Positions 49,801 to 62,779 are shown, counted from the first letter of the stretch. The stretch is DNA of 64,000 nt from Lithospermum erythrorhizon (GCA_019722365.1 JADFUC010002290.1:1-64000); one strand, 5' to 3'. Program-made: numbers and translations. The notes: generated by a model not told the origin, from the letters alone.

Positions 49801-49998
49801 TAAATAACAAAATATTAGTTAACAACATTCTAGCTAATTAATTTTAATCAATATAGGCAGCCCAAAACAAAACATTGAACATTTGACATTTGACATTATT
49901 GTGGCGTTTACTCTAAGAATGATAACAATTTAATAGTTTAAAAAGACACCGAAATTATTGTGGCATTTCACCCCAATATTGCTAACAAACAAAAATAC

Positions 49999-50247
49999 TA
50001 CTCTCTCCATCCCAGATTGTCTCATTTGACTTTTCACGGTTGTCAATACACGATTAACGTAAATATCACTAATTTTACAAGCGTAAAAATTATAAAAGTT
50101 GATATTTCAAAAATATATATTGAAACGAATCTAAAATGATCCTACATGACTATATTATTTTCATATCTTCATGAAAATTCATTGTCAAAATTTTTTAAAG
50201 TTTGACAAAAACCTGAATGAGACAATCTTCTTGGGATCAGAATCTCT
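49999..50247 (+). mobile_element. Stowaway-like MITE 2
   Basis: About 250 bp. The left end is CTCTCTCCATCCCAGATTGT followed by CTCATT. The right end, in reverse complement, is TCTGATCCCAAGAAGATTGT followed by CTCATT. The extended inverted termini and internal TTTGACTTTT/AAAGTTTGAC pairing support a single hairpin-forming MITE. Confidence 0.75.
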
Positions 50248-50349
50248 AACAAAACAAATTTAATTAATTTAACCTTATGAATTAATATTTTGAAGACTAA
50301 ATGACATTTGTATGTGGCATTTCCTGTAATAATTAAAATATATTATAAA

Positions 50350-51240
50350 TAGAGACAAATGACATCAAATATTACTCACGTTTGTGAAAAGGTACCCATT
50401 CGATTACCTTGGTTTCAATTTTAGCGTTTCGATCATTGGCTATATGGTCAGCCATTCGGTGTATCTTGGAGCTGAAATTGAATTTTTTCATCATTTTTTT
50501 AAAAGATTTTTACAGGGGTATTTATGTCAATTAAATGCTTATAAAATATTATAAAATAATCAGCTTGACTAAATTATAAAATATTTGATAATAGCTTAAA
50601 AATAATAGAGACTACATTGATGTGTGTGGCATTTCTTCTAATAAAACATTTGCTAAATAAATTATCATCAATATAGTCACCTAAATAAAACATTTAACGT
50701 TTAAAAATATTTGCAAAATAATACATTTCGAATTTAACTTTTACTTATAAATTGAAATATTTATTTCTATACTTAGCGGTACCACTTATCCTCATGCTAA
50801 TTTACCCCCGAATAAATTGTTTGACCTGTTTGTGGCCAATTTAATTCTAATGCTCAGAAGCGTCATACACTGTATTCTATGATCATCTAATTTACCGCCA
50901 AATAAATGGTTTGACATGTTTTGTGATGAATTTAATTCTAATGTCGGAAATGTACACCCGCCCTTTATAGTTTTCAGTTGATTGAAATAATGCCATTTAA
51001 TAGCGTTACTCTCGTGGTTAAATTTGAGTCAAAAAATTTACGGGTTTAAGTGAAGCCGGCCCGATGGAATCACCAACTTGTGAAGTCTGAGTCACGTGCG
51101 TCCTCGAGAGAATATTTTGACCGGACACGGCAAAGATGCCGCTACATGTAAACTGACGGACGGTGATGCCATTTCGTGTAAAAATTGAGAAAGTACATGA
51201 ATTGAAAAAGACAAGTTAGGGCCAGTAAAGACAAATATAT
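50350..51240. repeat. AT-rich spacer with an 85-bp tandem pair
   Basis: The pair at about 50798-50868 and 50884-50953 shares GCTAATTTACC, AATAAATxGTTTGAC and TTTAATTCTAATG. No gene seen; short inverted-looking sequences around 51000-51200 were not resolved. Confidence 0.5.
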
Positions 51241-53757
51241 AAGTCTACCAACCAATCGCGAATACCACTCCCGCGTCACGCAATAAGGCACTTGTCGAAC
51301 TACCCACATGGTGTTTCTCCATAGGAAAAATGCACCGATCTAGCACTTAATAGTCACCGCCTCGAAATAAATCGAGTACTTACAATGCAGTGAGATTCAC
51401 CAACTATTCTATCCTGGCCTCGTTTGAATTCCTTAGCTTTTAGCACCCTGAAAACGTAGATGCCTCCAATTAGTCCACGAGGAGGCGGTTGAACCAAGCG
51501 ATTGGACTTGATAGAATCACGAGATCAATTGGAGAACAAAAAATGGGGTCAAAAGCATTTTCAATTAGCTATGGAAGAGGGGGAGTGGTTTTGTGAGGGA
51601 AGAAGAAGATGAGAAAAACTTGAGTTTCCCATCTTATGTTCTCCTTGTATAACCCTCTTCATTTTAAACGAATAATGACTTCGTTAACCAATGAGCTAAC
51701 TCATTAAAACCGTTAACTAGCTGAATGCTAGCAGTGAGTAACTAACAAGTCATTAATAGGCTTCTCTTGTTAAATCGTCAATTAGACTAACAACTTATTT
51801 GATTAGGTTCGTCTAATTTGTATTTTACATTATCAATATAAAAACTATCCTATTGGAGTATCTAGATTGATTTAATCAATTCCCAATTTAGCAATAAAAG
51901 ATTTAATTTCATACATGAAATAAGATTCAACGTCACTCATGTGTGTGTGACCTTTTGAGCTCGAATAATATTAATTGTATAATAATATAATTGACCGTTA
52001 GTATTATTATAACGATTATGCATAGGATCTAATGTCGGCATAACCCACGATAACCATGCGTGATTCCTATTTAGTAATTTACAATTACTCTTATTGAACA
52101 CTTAATTTGAGTACTCATTTAGCTAAAACCGTAAATGAATTGTTACAACAATTGGCCTTAATGGAAATATAATTAAAAGAAAACAATATACGATTTTTCA
52201 TAACTCACTTGTCCAAGCAGGCGATTACTTTTTGTTCATTTTATCCACGATCTACAGTCGCGGGTGCTCATAAGAAGTGTGTGTGGAAACACCACGACTT
52301 TCTTTACTCAATTTGAAACGAGACTTAGGTACTATGGCGTCCCATAAAGCAATAAGTCCCAAACTCATTGAGAAGCCTGATATCTACCTTGTATATGAAT
52401 GATGGATAAATTCCTTATAATATATAAATGCATCTGCTACTCGCACTATATTTACCTAACCTATGCCGTTATGTCGCTTAGCAGCAGGCGTTTGACATAG
52501 TAAGCCACGGAAACTTATATAACATAGATAGTTATATATGCTGGTCTAGAATAACTTCAACTTAACGATTCTAAGAAAATATCATAGGACACGAGATATA
52601 CATATCTTCTATGATTACTGCGGCAGTCAATCACAGCTCCTCGGAGTTATGCAATGACTATAAGATTTAGACTTCTAGCTCTTGTTAGAATCTAGTATGA
52701 ATTTTACTGTGATAAAGCGGCAAATTCATATATCCCGGATCCTCAAAATAATATATATTAATCAAAAACACGTAAATTACGATATGAAAAAAAGAGTTGC
52801 TACATTCTTGTGAGAAGATGAAATGGGAGAGCCAACTCCTTAAGCTAACAAGCCGTTTGAATGCCCCTTGAAAAACTCTCTCAAATTGCTTGTCAACACC
52901 AAAACGATGTCCTCTAGATTATGCCTTTGAGGAGGGAATCGAATCAACTTGAACTTGTTAGAGTTGTGAGGAACAAAATGGAAAATTCTCTTCAGCACTA
53001 GGGGAGGGCGGCTTTTCAAGAGGGAGGCAGGTTGATTTTCATGAAATGAAAAAGCTTTGTCTCTTTCTTTAAATGCCAAATGCCTGTTCAAACGTTAAGC
53101 GACTCGTTGAAATCGGCTTAACTTACAGTTAATAATTAAGACGTTATGGCTCCTAATCAAATAATGAGTCACTAGTGAGCCGTTCCATTTTAATTAACCC
53201 ACGACAAAGTCAATTAAAATATTAACAGAAATCACTATGAATAACTTATCAATTATTCATCAATTTTAATTGCTTAGATTAAACTGAAGTTAACGATTGA
53301 TGTTCATCAATATATATTCATCAAATATATAAATATTGAAATACATCTTTCCAGCCTACAAGTCTCGTTAATTTCATGCATGAAATATTATTAATATCAT
53401 TGTATAAGTGTGAGTAAGATCTATGTCGCTAAATAAAGCGTAACTTAATTAATAGTAAGATCTAGCGATAAGCTCATTACTATTATAGCGATTAATGAGT
53501 AGATAAGCAATCGCTCTGTAAACATGTGCGACCACCCCAATCCAGGCGCCGGTTAAGATCATTAACCTATGCGAGTCACCAATCGATGGATACAATAACA
53601 AATATGACTTCTTGACAACAAAACAAACTCTGCATTCCATGCGTGGTGTTCCCAACCCAACAACGTCCAACAAAACAAAAGACATGGGAACACAAATCCA
53701 CTGAATAATACAACCCAAGGATACACAAGAAATCAAAAATACAACATAGGAAAGTAT
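51240..53757 (-). mobile_element. Two related retroelement-derived segments (family unresolved)
   Basis: Segments 51500-52150 and 52830-53560 follow the same plan: a purine-rich leader with GAGAAAA and TTGAGTTT-like text, a stretch on the theme TCATTAAxxxGTTAAC, CATGCATGAAAT(A)AGATT, (A)TGTGTGTGA and ATTATTATAGCGATTATGxxTAG. They resemble LTR/leader sequence of plant Ty1-copia elements in reverse orientation, but I found no gag-pol motif, so the class is uncertain. 52150-52830 continues with similar text. Confidence 0.4.
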
Positions 53758-56700
53758 TGTAATAACCGTTGAAAAAAAAAAAAAAATTTCGGTCGGCGGT
53801 GGGACCGGGAATAGTATATTTTTTTTCGATGATAATATTATTCGTAAAACTTTTGAGCAATTTCATTTATAATTTAGTAGTGTTTGCCATGGAAGAATTT
53901 GCATCTTTGAAATCGGGTTAAATTGGAGATTTAGAAATGCGATAAGCGGAGAATTAACCGAAACGAGCGGACTCAAGTTTTTTAATATCTATTCATCACA
54001 TATCCTCCCATCATGCATCCTTCATTACCTTCATCTTCTTTGCACCCTGCATTTTGGCGAAATTAAGCCTCCCCACTTAAAAAATTTACATTTTCCATTT
54101 CTCTCTCTTCGATTATACCGCTCCAAACTCAAAAATCGGTTGTAGAATATTGTTCTCCCACGTCATTCTCTTGAGTTAAAGGTAAGAAATTTCAAGTCTT
54201 TGAGATATTTCTTGGGTTTTGAATAGTTGACTTTTTGGTTGACTTTTTTACATAATTGAATTTTATGATAAATCTTAGTTGGTTATGGGTTACGTGACGT
54301 ATATATGTGATGGTCGTGATTTAGAGCTTCGTTTGAGACGTTAAGGTCGAGTTGACTTTTCTAGGTTGAGTTGACTTTTTGAGGTGATATTTTCATAAGA
54401 CTTTAAATGTGTGGGAGTTTAATTAGGACCTTATTATAGCTATTGTGATGTTAAATGTTGATTTAAAAATTCATTAAAAGCGATTAGGTTGAGAAAAAGT
54501 AATATTTTTCAAAGTTGAGATATAATTGATATTTTGGAGTATAGATTGTTAATTAGGGACCTGTGATTAACTAGAATGACATATAAGTTAATTTGTAAAT
54601 GATAAAATGATAAGATGGAATTTGGCAGGCGTCGATTTAGTTGTCCGATGAGTTTATAATTGATAGTTGCCCGTCATGTTAGGCGGATTTAGAAATAGTT
54701 CCGATGAGAGTTGGTAATGTTTAATTAGAAACGTAATTCTTAGTATTAGTTCAGTACACTACGGGTGTTCTTAGGCCTTGACGTGAGGAAGGGGGCACGT
54801 TCCGTGTCAGCGTTCTTCGTGAGGACTTTTGTGATAGCTAGTAGGGTGAGTCTTATCTCGTGTATTACTATATTACTTCTTTTTAAATGGTGTACTGTCC
54901 TTGTATTATAATTATGTGTAAAAGGGTGTGAGGTCTTTTGTAATATAATTATATGCAGATGGTTAATATGTCCTTGTGAGCTATGATTCTGGGGGGGAAT
55001 GGTATACATGTAGTTTGTCTGATTATGTGCTTTGAGCTAATATGATTATGTGACTCTGATACTGGCGTTGAAGAGGGTGGTTTGAGGTAGTGATGGCCTG
55101 AACTCCCGACTTATATTTACGTATTATGTGGCCTTGCCCAATGGTATTTATGTGGCTGTCGTAACGTGGTATTAATGTGGCCTTTGGCTTATGGTATTAT
55201 GTGGCCTTGTCGGCCTTTGGTGGTATTTATGTGTGTCGGCACTTGTGGTATTTATGTGGCTTTGTCGGCACTTGTGGTATTTATGTGGCCTTGCGGTTGT
55301 GATTGATTCAGATTGTGTGATATTAGTATGCTTTGCTATTACGGAAGTAAAGTAGTTGGTTATTGAGAGGTGTTTGATGGAGTGCTGTATGATTTTGAGG
55401 TGACTTGAGTATTAGGATATGACCTATAGTTGGGACTACTAGGGATTGAGTGACTCTCCTTCCTTGCGAGGATATGTATGTGGCCCACTACATACTACGG
55501 TATATAGCGTGCGGTATGATTCTCTTTGATCGCTTTCTTTGTGTGCGGCTAGCCGAGTGGCCACATACTCACGGTATAAGCGTCACGGTTGTAGCCCTAC
55601 TACGGTATGGCGTGCGGTATGATTCTCTTTGATCGCTTTGCTGTGTCGAGGTGGCTTTATACTCTGTTATAGCATGCGGTTTGGCCTATACTACGGTATA
55701 GCGTCGAGTTTGGCCTATACTACGATTATAGCGTGCGGTATGACTCTCTTTGATTACTTTCTTTGTGTGCATTGTTGATGTATTTCCTCTCACGGTATAG
55801 CGTGCAGTGTGCCTTATGCTGTGTATAGATGCGGTGTGCACTTATACTTTATTGTATAAGTCGGTTTTTTGGCACCCTCTTGGTATAAGTGCGAGGTGAT
55901 TGTTGATTGTCCATTCAGATGACAGGATTGAGTATATGCGCATTAGAGGATGAGTATCTTGGTGGGGATATGAGAGATAGGAGGTTTTGATGACTAGAGT
56001 TTTTAATCGTTGTTGAGTCTGTGATTTCATTTAGTTATTGTGCTTATAAGACCCTCTATTATATATTCATGTTGCTGTCTAGAGTTCATGTGAATTACAT
56101 ATTTATATGACTTTATCCGATAATCACAACATACATGTTTATTCATATTTGACTAGATATTTATTCTAATCTTGTTGTTGTGCTTGATTTGATAGTTATC
56201 TTTCATTTTAAGCGTACGGCCTTAGTAATGACTATTTTCTTCGATTCTGGTATTTATTTTTGGGTTATTAAAAGAAATTGTCTTTGTTAGATATGTTCTA
56301 TATATATCTTAAGTGGCCTAATGGATGAGATACCTTTGGAATGAGAACATTAGGAGCAGAAATTATAAGGCGGGGATTTGTTCTAATGCATCGATGATGT
56401 TGATGATATTTTATATATATATATATGGTGGAAAAATGAATTCAAATGTGCTAGAATATAATCTTGTCCCAACACGACACGATACCATGGAGGTAAATAA
56501 GTTCCGTATACTAAATGGAAAATGCAGGAAGATAATGCATTAGCAGGTTATCTGGTTAAGATATATTACTCGGTCATATTAAATGCATATATTTGGAAGA
56601 TGTAGGAACATTAGTTGTCATAAGGAGTATGATTGTAAATGAGGGTAGTACTTTAAAGTGAACTAAAGATAAGTGATTGAGTTGTATATGCATGAGTTGC

Positions 56701-57280
56701 AGAGAGGTTAAGATGCCATGTTAGGTGTTTATGTTTTGAGGTGTATATTATGGTAGAGTGCTTCTATACTTGGAAAGATAATAGATAGAGAAATACCTCT
56801 TGTAATTAAGGTGTCTTGAGTAAGTTGTTGGCGTAGTGTGGGTTATTGGTGTTAGTTAAGAAAGCCAATAAAGGAAAGTTTTTATTTTGTGGCGAGTAAC
56901 ACATAAATATTACTCTTGGGAGTATATAGTCTCTAAATAGGTGAGAAATCTAAATTGTTATTAGTGCGATCAAGGATGACCATTGGCAGTAGGCTGCGTA
57001 CCGCCGGGTGTGATGGTGGCTTGAAGACCTCAGCGGTCATACTTTTATCTTCTTGAAGTTACATTGTATATAATTATTGACTCGAGTTTGTATAACAAAT
57101 TGTTGGTATTGTTTATATTATGATTTTCAATGTTGTTGTATTGGTTGGATTACCCGATGGACGAGTTGTATTGTTTTATTTATGATGTAAAAGAAGTCAT
57201 TTTTTATTGTTATCCATCGTTGGTGACTCACGATAATACGGGTTGGTGGCGGATTGACCTCGGAAACCCGCCTGGGTGAT
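53758..57280 (+). mobile_element. Long LTR of the element A family (A2), solo or truncated
   Basis: Starts TGTAATAACCGTTGAAAAA and is co-linear with 2753-6461, including ATGGAAGAATTTGCATC, AAGTGAACTAAAGATAAG at 56657 and the closing GGTTGGTGGCGG text near 57240. Both internal arrays are present (55125-55290, 55490-55880). The 3' terminus is ragged: the CGGGTCGTTACA end is not intact, so the end is approximate. No primer site or interior follows. Confidence 0.8.
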
Positions 57281-57664
57281 TGCCGGACCTGATTAATATA
57301 ACTTCTGGTCACAGAGAAATATCTGAGTCGGCCAACCAAGGGAATAGTGATGAGAACTCCTATGCCGCCCACCGCTTTAACCTATGATCTTCCACTTGTG
57401 ACTCTGTCTGAGATCCTCGACCACCTCAGCGATCGCTCTACAGAGACCTAGACATAAGCCCCCGTAGAAAAGTGGTATAGTTGAGTGAATACAAACCATA
57501 GATTTGATCCCGTCACATATAATCATACTTATATATATAACATATGCATATACATTAGCAAGCTACACAATGAATCTTGACCGCTAATAGCATAGAATCA
57601 CTTATAAGTATCCATCTTATGCGAGAATATTGACAATGCATATTCATTTAGGGAAGCGTGAAAC

Positions 57665-57915
57665 AAACAAAGTAATCAAATGAGGAATCCACCTCCACAA
57701 ATAGTAAACAATTGAGGAATCCACCTCCACAAATAGTAAACAATTGAGAATGCACACTCCACAAATAGTAAACAAATAAGGAATCCACCTCCCACAAATA
57801 GTAAACAAATAAAGGAATCACCTCCACAAACAAAAAATAAATGAGAATCCGCCTCACCCAAATAACAAACAAATGAGGAATCCACCTCCACAAATAATTA
57901 GATGAGGTCTCCACC
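57665..57915. repeat. 30-bp tandem repeat, about eight units
   Basis: Units of the form GGAATCCACCTCCACAAATA plus GTAAACAA(A/T)TGA, from near-identical to diverged. It lies inside the LTR of element E. Confidence 0.85.
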
Positions 57916-58149
57916 TCCATCCTCCCGACCAAGGCTACCCCCCTCAATATGCATATCACACCAAACCTCCCGAATCCACGGGGCTACCCACCCAATATGC
58001 ATACCGCTTTGAAACCTCGGTGGGGTCACGTTCCACATATATAAACCAAAACAATCAAAATAGAATTGCATAGATTACCTGTGCCTTGCACACAGCCACG
58101 CGGCACAAGTACACCGCGGCACATGCGGCATAACCACAATAACCGCCAC

Positions 58150-58310
58150 GATCTCATAACATGAATCATAATCCTGCTTGATCCTCGTAAGCTTATGAAT
58201 CATAATCACAACTATCTCATAATTTTGAGTCATAATCCTGACTATCTCGTAATATGAATCATAATCCTAGCTATCTCGTAATATGAATCATAATCACTCA
58301 ATACATGTCA
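58150..58310. repeat. 28-30 bp tandem repeat, about five units
   Basis: Units of the form ATGAATCATAATCCTGACTA plus TCTCGTAAT. The second tandem array within the element E LTR. Confidence 0.8.
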
Positions 58311-59634
58311 AAAATAGTCCCATGACAAAACACATGCAAAATATATAAACATAATATATGAAGGGTTCCACGTCATTGAGATTTGTACTACTTCGAGCCA
58401 AAAAAGTAATATTAACTCACAGGTAGTCCTCGGTGCTAGGTCGAATGTCCATTATTCGAAATTATACATTATAATAACACGTCCGTCGAATAACCTCTCT
58501 TAACATCTATATATAAACCACAGTATTATACTCGTCTCACAAATTCAAATTTACTACCCTTAGCAATCATCGTATCCTAAGATTAGTATACACTTCACAA
58601 AATTCCAACGTAACTTCCATTACAATTACCAACTTGATAAATTCGATATTAGGTCGTCACTTTATTACCCCACAATAACACTTTAATCACATTCTAATCA
58701 ATGCAACAATCAATGGCAACTAATTAAACCATTAAATACAACATCAATTCAAACACTAATTACTTGCCTGACTTTCCTAAACTTTCTCAACTAATCTCTC
58801 TGCGTCCATATCAGAAACCCAATCTTCTATTCTCGAAATAACTATATTAAAGTCCTTTAACCTCATATTACAATTTAGAGTTAATTTAAGAACAAGTCCA
58901 ACAAAAGTCAACCCTCAACATACACAGCTGCCGCCCCAATAATAAGTCAAAGTCACCTCTCAATCCCTAAACTAAACTTAGATAACATTTCTATCCCATA
59001 ATAAAGTCAAGATCTAAAGTCAAACTAACAAATAGTCAACTATAGCCTCAGTAGTGAGATTTGAAGATTACAACTCATATCTTTGATATGTAAGAGATGA
59101 AACAAGATTATGAAGCTAGATTCCACAAGATTTCACCAAGAAAATGAAAAAAATCAAGGGAAAGAGGGAGGTAGGTTCGGCTACTTTGAGAGGAAAGAAG
59201 AAGATAAGATTTTTGTTTTTTTGGTAGGAAATGGTGATAAGAGATGAAGAGTTAGTGGTGGTAGGTGGAACATTTAAGTGGAGTTTGGGACTTCGTTTGG
59301 TTCAAATTTAAACTAACTTCTCGGTTTTAGCAACATGCTTCGAACATGTGTCAAATTAGATTTCTATCCTCAAAATATATTATCCTCAACCCTAATATCA
59401 TTATTTGATTTCAAATTTTAATTTTAACCACAAAACACTTAACTTGGGCAACTAAAATTATATAAAAAATAATGCTTATACGGAGCGGGTTATTTCGGTC
59501 TCCCCGCTTCTAATAAACATTTAATTCTCAAAATTTACTAGAAATCGCCTACTTTTCGTCCCATTCCCGTCTCAACACTCTGTCCTACATAGTAATTCAC
59601 ATATTACACATATTATAGCACAAAGTTTTAGAAC

Positions 59635-60960
59635 TAACCTTCTATTTCAAAAAGATGTGGATATTGACTTCTGACATCCTCCTCTCGTTCCCACGTAGCT
59701 TCCTCCCATGATGATTTCGCCCTGTACATACATCATAGCTTTATTTCGCCTTACTTTTCGCTTCGATCAAGAATTGTCACGGTTTCTCTTCATGCGTAAG
59801 GTCTTCTCCGGAATTCCATGGTTGTACGACTCTCTAAAGAGATATGGGATTAAAATCTGGTATATGCTTCCTCAAACATGACATGGAAGGCGTTATGAAT
59901 TATGTTCAATTAGGAGGCAGCTAAGCGATGAGCCAGGACCCGACTCTTGCCCAAAATCTCTGAGGCCAGATATATCGTGGACTCAACTCCTCTCTTCCCC
60001 AATCTCAATACACCTTTCCTGAGGGATATTCTCAAAGAATACTTTATCACCAATTTCAACATTAAATCCACAATGACTAGATGCGCATATATCTTTTATC
60101 CTATCTTGTACACGCTTTAGAATGTTTGTTGTAATTTCATTCTCCACCGACCTTTCCCACCAACTCCGGGCAGCCATTTCTATCTCTACTTCATTCAGCC
60201 AACAATGGGGTCCTACATTTTCTTAGTACAGCGCCTCAAATGGTGCCATCTCAATATCTTGGCGTGGGCCTTTATTATTATATGCAAACTCCATTTTAGG
60301 CAATTCGTCGGCCTAATTTTCGGGAAAAGTTCAACGCCTGAGCCATGACACTTATCCTCCGATCTTTGAATTGTTCTCTCACATTGCCCATCATTTGTGG
60401 ATTAAATGATGTACTCAAATTGACCCTCGTCCCCCATAAGCTTCTGAAATCCTTTCCAAATACGGAATTGAATCTAGCATCTGGAGTCTGACATATTAGA
60501 TACCCGACATTCCATGCAATCACATAATTTGGTGACATACAGCACTTGCCAACTGCTCAGGACCGTGAGTCGATTTAATTGGTAAGAAATGAGCTGATTT
60601 CGACAGTCTATCCACTATCACCCAAATACCATCATTCTTTCTCAATGTCCTCGGGAGTCCGAAAACAAAATCCATCGTAATATGCTCCCAAGTCCACTCT
60701 GGAATAGGAAGGGGTTAAATACTTATTTGTGGATGTGGAGTGTTCTATTTTCACACATTGACAAGTCGAGACATTTTTGATACAAACTCGTGAATTTCCC
60801 TCTTCATGTTAGGCCACCAATACTGCTTGCTCTTAGAATCTCACATACATCTTTGTACCATGCATATTATATGGGGCATTATGATCTTCGTCCAAAATCT
60901 CCTTTTCAACTCTTGAGAGTAAGGAACGAATAATCTACCATGCATTATGAGGCTCCATCA
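59635..60960 (-). pseudogene. Tekay/Del-like gypsy integrase of element E
   Basis: Minus-strand motifs in N-to-C order: YWWPNMKREIHEF at 60785-60830 (end of the zinc-binding domain), [18 protein letters not shown] and [17 protein letters not shown] at 60590-60720 (core with the first catalytic Asp), DARFNSVF and STSFNPQMMGNVREQ near 60380-60480, and EMAPFEALY at 60227-60255 with a degraded CRTPLCW. The C-terminal VEIGDKVFFENI lies near 60030-60065, then EEATWEREEDVRSQYPHLF at 59645-59715. The last block is typical of Tekay/Del chromoviruses. Several frame changes break it; the 61-80 codon frames here are its pieces. Confidence 0.85.
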
Positions 60961-61224
60961 TCTCGCCCACAAATCTACTCTGCTTCCGCTTTGGCTTCCC
61001 CAATTATCTTTTGTAATTTCTCATCTTTTTTGTTCAGTATTCGATCAAGAAGAAGCTGAGTCGAACTACGATTTTAGCCAACAAACATGCATAAACTCCA
61101 TCCAAAATTAACACCAAGTTGCTTCGTTTCATTATTGGTTCCTTAACCTTTCCCACTACGACTTAATGCATCAGCTACGGCATTCGCCTTTCAAGATGAC
61201 CTTGGCTGAAACATCATAATAGCT

Positions 61225-61510
61225 AATAAACTCCTCACTTGTTGCCCCTCAGTTAGTCTGCGTCGGGAGGTATTTCAAACATTTTGTGATTAGTAAAAAA
61301 TTTGGCAAAATCATGCCATGCAAATAATATCCAAATCTTAAAGATGCGAACACAATTACTGACTAGTTCCAAATCGTCGTCGGGTAATTCTTCTCTTGAT
61401 TTCTCATTCATCGCGTGTATAAGCTACTTGCAGGTGTTAGATTAGCGCGCATCCCGACCCCAATGTGAGCGTCGGCCCATACGACATAGCCATCGTGTCA
61501 CGGCCGGAAG
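61225..61510 (-). pseudogene. RNase H domain of element E
   Basis: Minus-strand reading gives DASHIGVGCAL near 61450-61490 and LPDDDLEL near 61375, matching the gypsy RNase H consensus DASxxGLGCVLMQ...NYPTHDLEL. Broken by frame changes. It lies between RT and integrase as expected. Confidence 0.7.
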
Positions 61511-61739
61511 GTCAAATCTTGCGTGGTCAATTTGTCTTTCAACTCATTGAACCCCACTCCAATCGTCTAGTCAACTTTGGTCATGAATTAACGATAAATG
61601 AAAAGTCACGTATAAATCTCCGATAGTATCGTAGACCCGAGAGAAAACTTCGTATTCGGTAACACTCGTGGGTGGATTTCCCCGATTCATCACAGGCTTT
61701 CAACTTTTTGAGGATCGACACTTATACCCTCTCATGATA

Positions 61740-62420
61740 CATGACCGAAGCACTTTCCCCAACCAAATTCACACTTGAAATTTAGCACACAATTTCATTT
61801 TTTAGTCAAGTCTCGGCCACAATTCTCGAGTGTTATTGCATGCTGCCACCGCTATAGTCAATGAACACACTTTGCAGAATTTATCCGCTGTAAGCGAACA
61901 CCAGATTCATAAGGTCCATAAATCTTTGCTGAGGCATTAATTAACTGACAGCGTAAAAACTTCGTAGTGCCATGCTCTTTGTTAAATGCCCGACTTGATA
62001 CATCCTCCTCCTTAATCCTCTCAATGCAGTGGTAGCGACCTCAAGTCAATCTTAGAAAATACCGGGCATCCTTCAATTGATCAAACAAATCATCAATCCT
62101 AGGCAACGGATATCGATTCTTAATTGTTACTTTGTTGGTACTTTATGTCGATCACATAACCTCGAAGTCCATCCTTGTTCTTAACAAATAACACGGAGCA
62201 CCCAAAGGTGAACTACTTGGTCAAAATGAATCCACTTGTCCAACAATTCCTACAAGTGCGTTTTCAACTCCTTTAACTCTGCGGGGAGCCGTGCATGAGT
62301 GTCATAGAAATCGGAGTAGTACTAGGAGAGTACTTTTATGGAAAACTCCACCTACCGCAGGGGAGGAAGTCCAGATAGCTCTCGGGGAAATCGTCGTACT
62401 CTCACGACATGCCTCTCTCA
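61740..62420 (-). pseudogene. Reverse transcriptase of element E
   Basis: In N-to-C order on the minus strand: a FPE-LP/VEFS linker near 62340-62400, STTPIS near 62310, AELKELKTHL near 62280, [18 protein letters not shown] and KDARYF at 62060-62140, and IERIKEEDV near 62010. NASAK-MDLMNLVF follows near 61900-61950, then VFIDYS at about 61855-61872, where the gypsy catalytic box should read VFIDDI. The second Asp is thus not seen, perhaps through an indel. Many frame changes. Confidence 0.85.
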
Positions 62421-62779
62421 GATCAATCTTACTCCTTACTTGTGTCGACAACATGGGCAGATAACCAAACACGCATCCACTTCTCGACATCTTTATGGGC
62501 AACTAAAGTAGAAATGAGACAGGAAAAGGAATTTTTCTATCACCTAGGAAGAGATCTTAGATTTACGAGGACTAGATATTCCGATCTTCTTAAGATGATA
62601 ATCTATCACGCATGATGTCTCCCCAACCAATCCATTCCCAAGAAATAGATCAAAATCTTTCAAATCACAAAAGGTAGTAAATCATCTCCAAACATTGATT
62701 TCGGTACTTATGGGACAATTTCTAAATGCATCAATCTTAACGGACTTCCCAACCGGAGTTAGAATTAGAAGTGGTATAG

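Larger units (their letters stand above)
47250..50350. repeat. 3-kb array of degenerate repeats (GTGGCATTTCTAATAAAT family)
   Basis: At least six degenerate copies of a unit containing AGAATTATAAAATATTAAAT, AAAGATTATAAATAATAGAC, ACATTATTGTGGC(A/G)TTTCTA and TTTAAAAGATATTxTGxCAT. Starts lie near 47360, 48100, 48410, 48790, 49190 and 49400, with a further piece near 50310; spacing is irregular (220-740 bp). The recurring TTGTGGCATTT motif resembles the subterminal repeats of CACTA elements, and the array adjoins the transposase gene. No coding frame is supported. Confidence 0.65.
57284..59498 (-). mobile_element. 3' LTR of the Tekay-like gypsy element E
   Basis: Minus-strand reading downstream of integrase gives a purine-rich AGAAGCGGGGAGA, then CGAAATAACCCGCTCCG, the likely LTR start at about 59498. 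The LTR extends left to an uncertain boundary near A2. It contains two tandem arrays (57665-57915, 58150-58310). Frames of 71-103 codons at 57648-57959 are translations of the first array and not genes. Confidence 0.6.

Noticed and set aside
53449..53866. Overlapping 95- and 96-codon minus ORFs
   Set aside because: They run across the start of an LTR at 53758 and carry no domain; AT-rich chance frames.
57648..57959. 103-codon minus ORF rich in Phe, Val and Trp
   Set aside because: It is the translation of the 30-bp tandem array in the element E LTR.
57665..58310. Regular 30-bp repeats resembling a CRISPR array
   Set aside because: Units are contiguous or nearly so without unique spacers, in a plant LTR; no cas genes.
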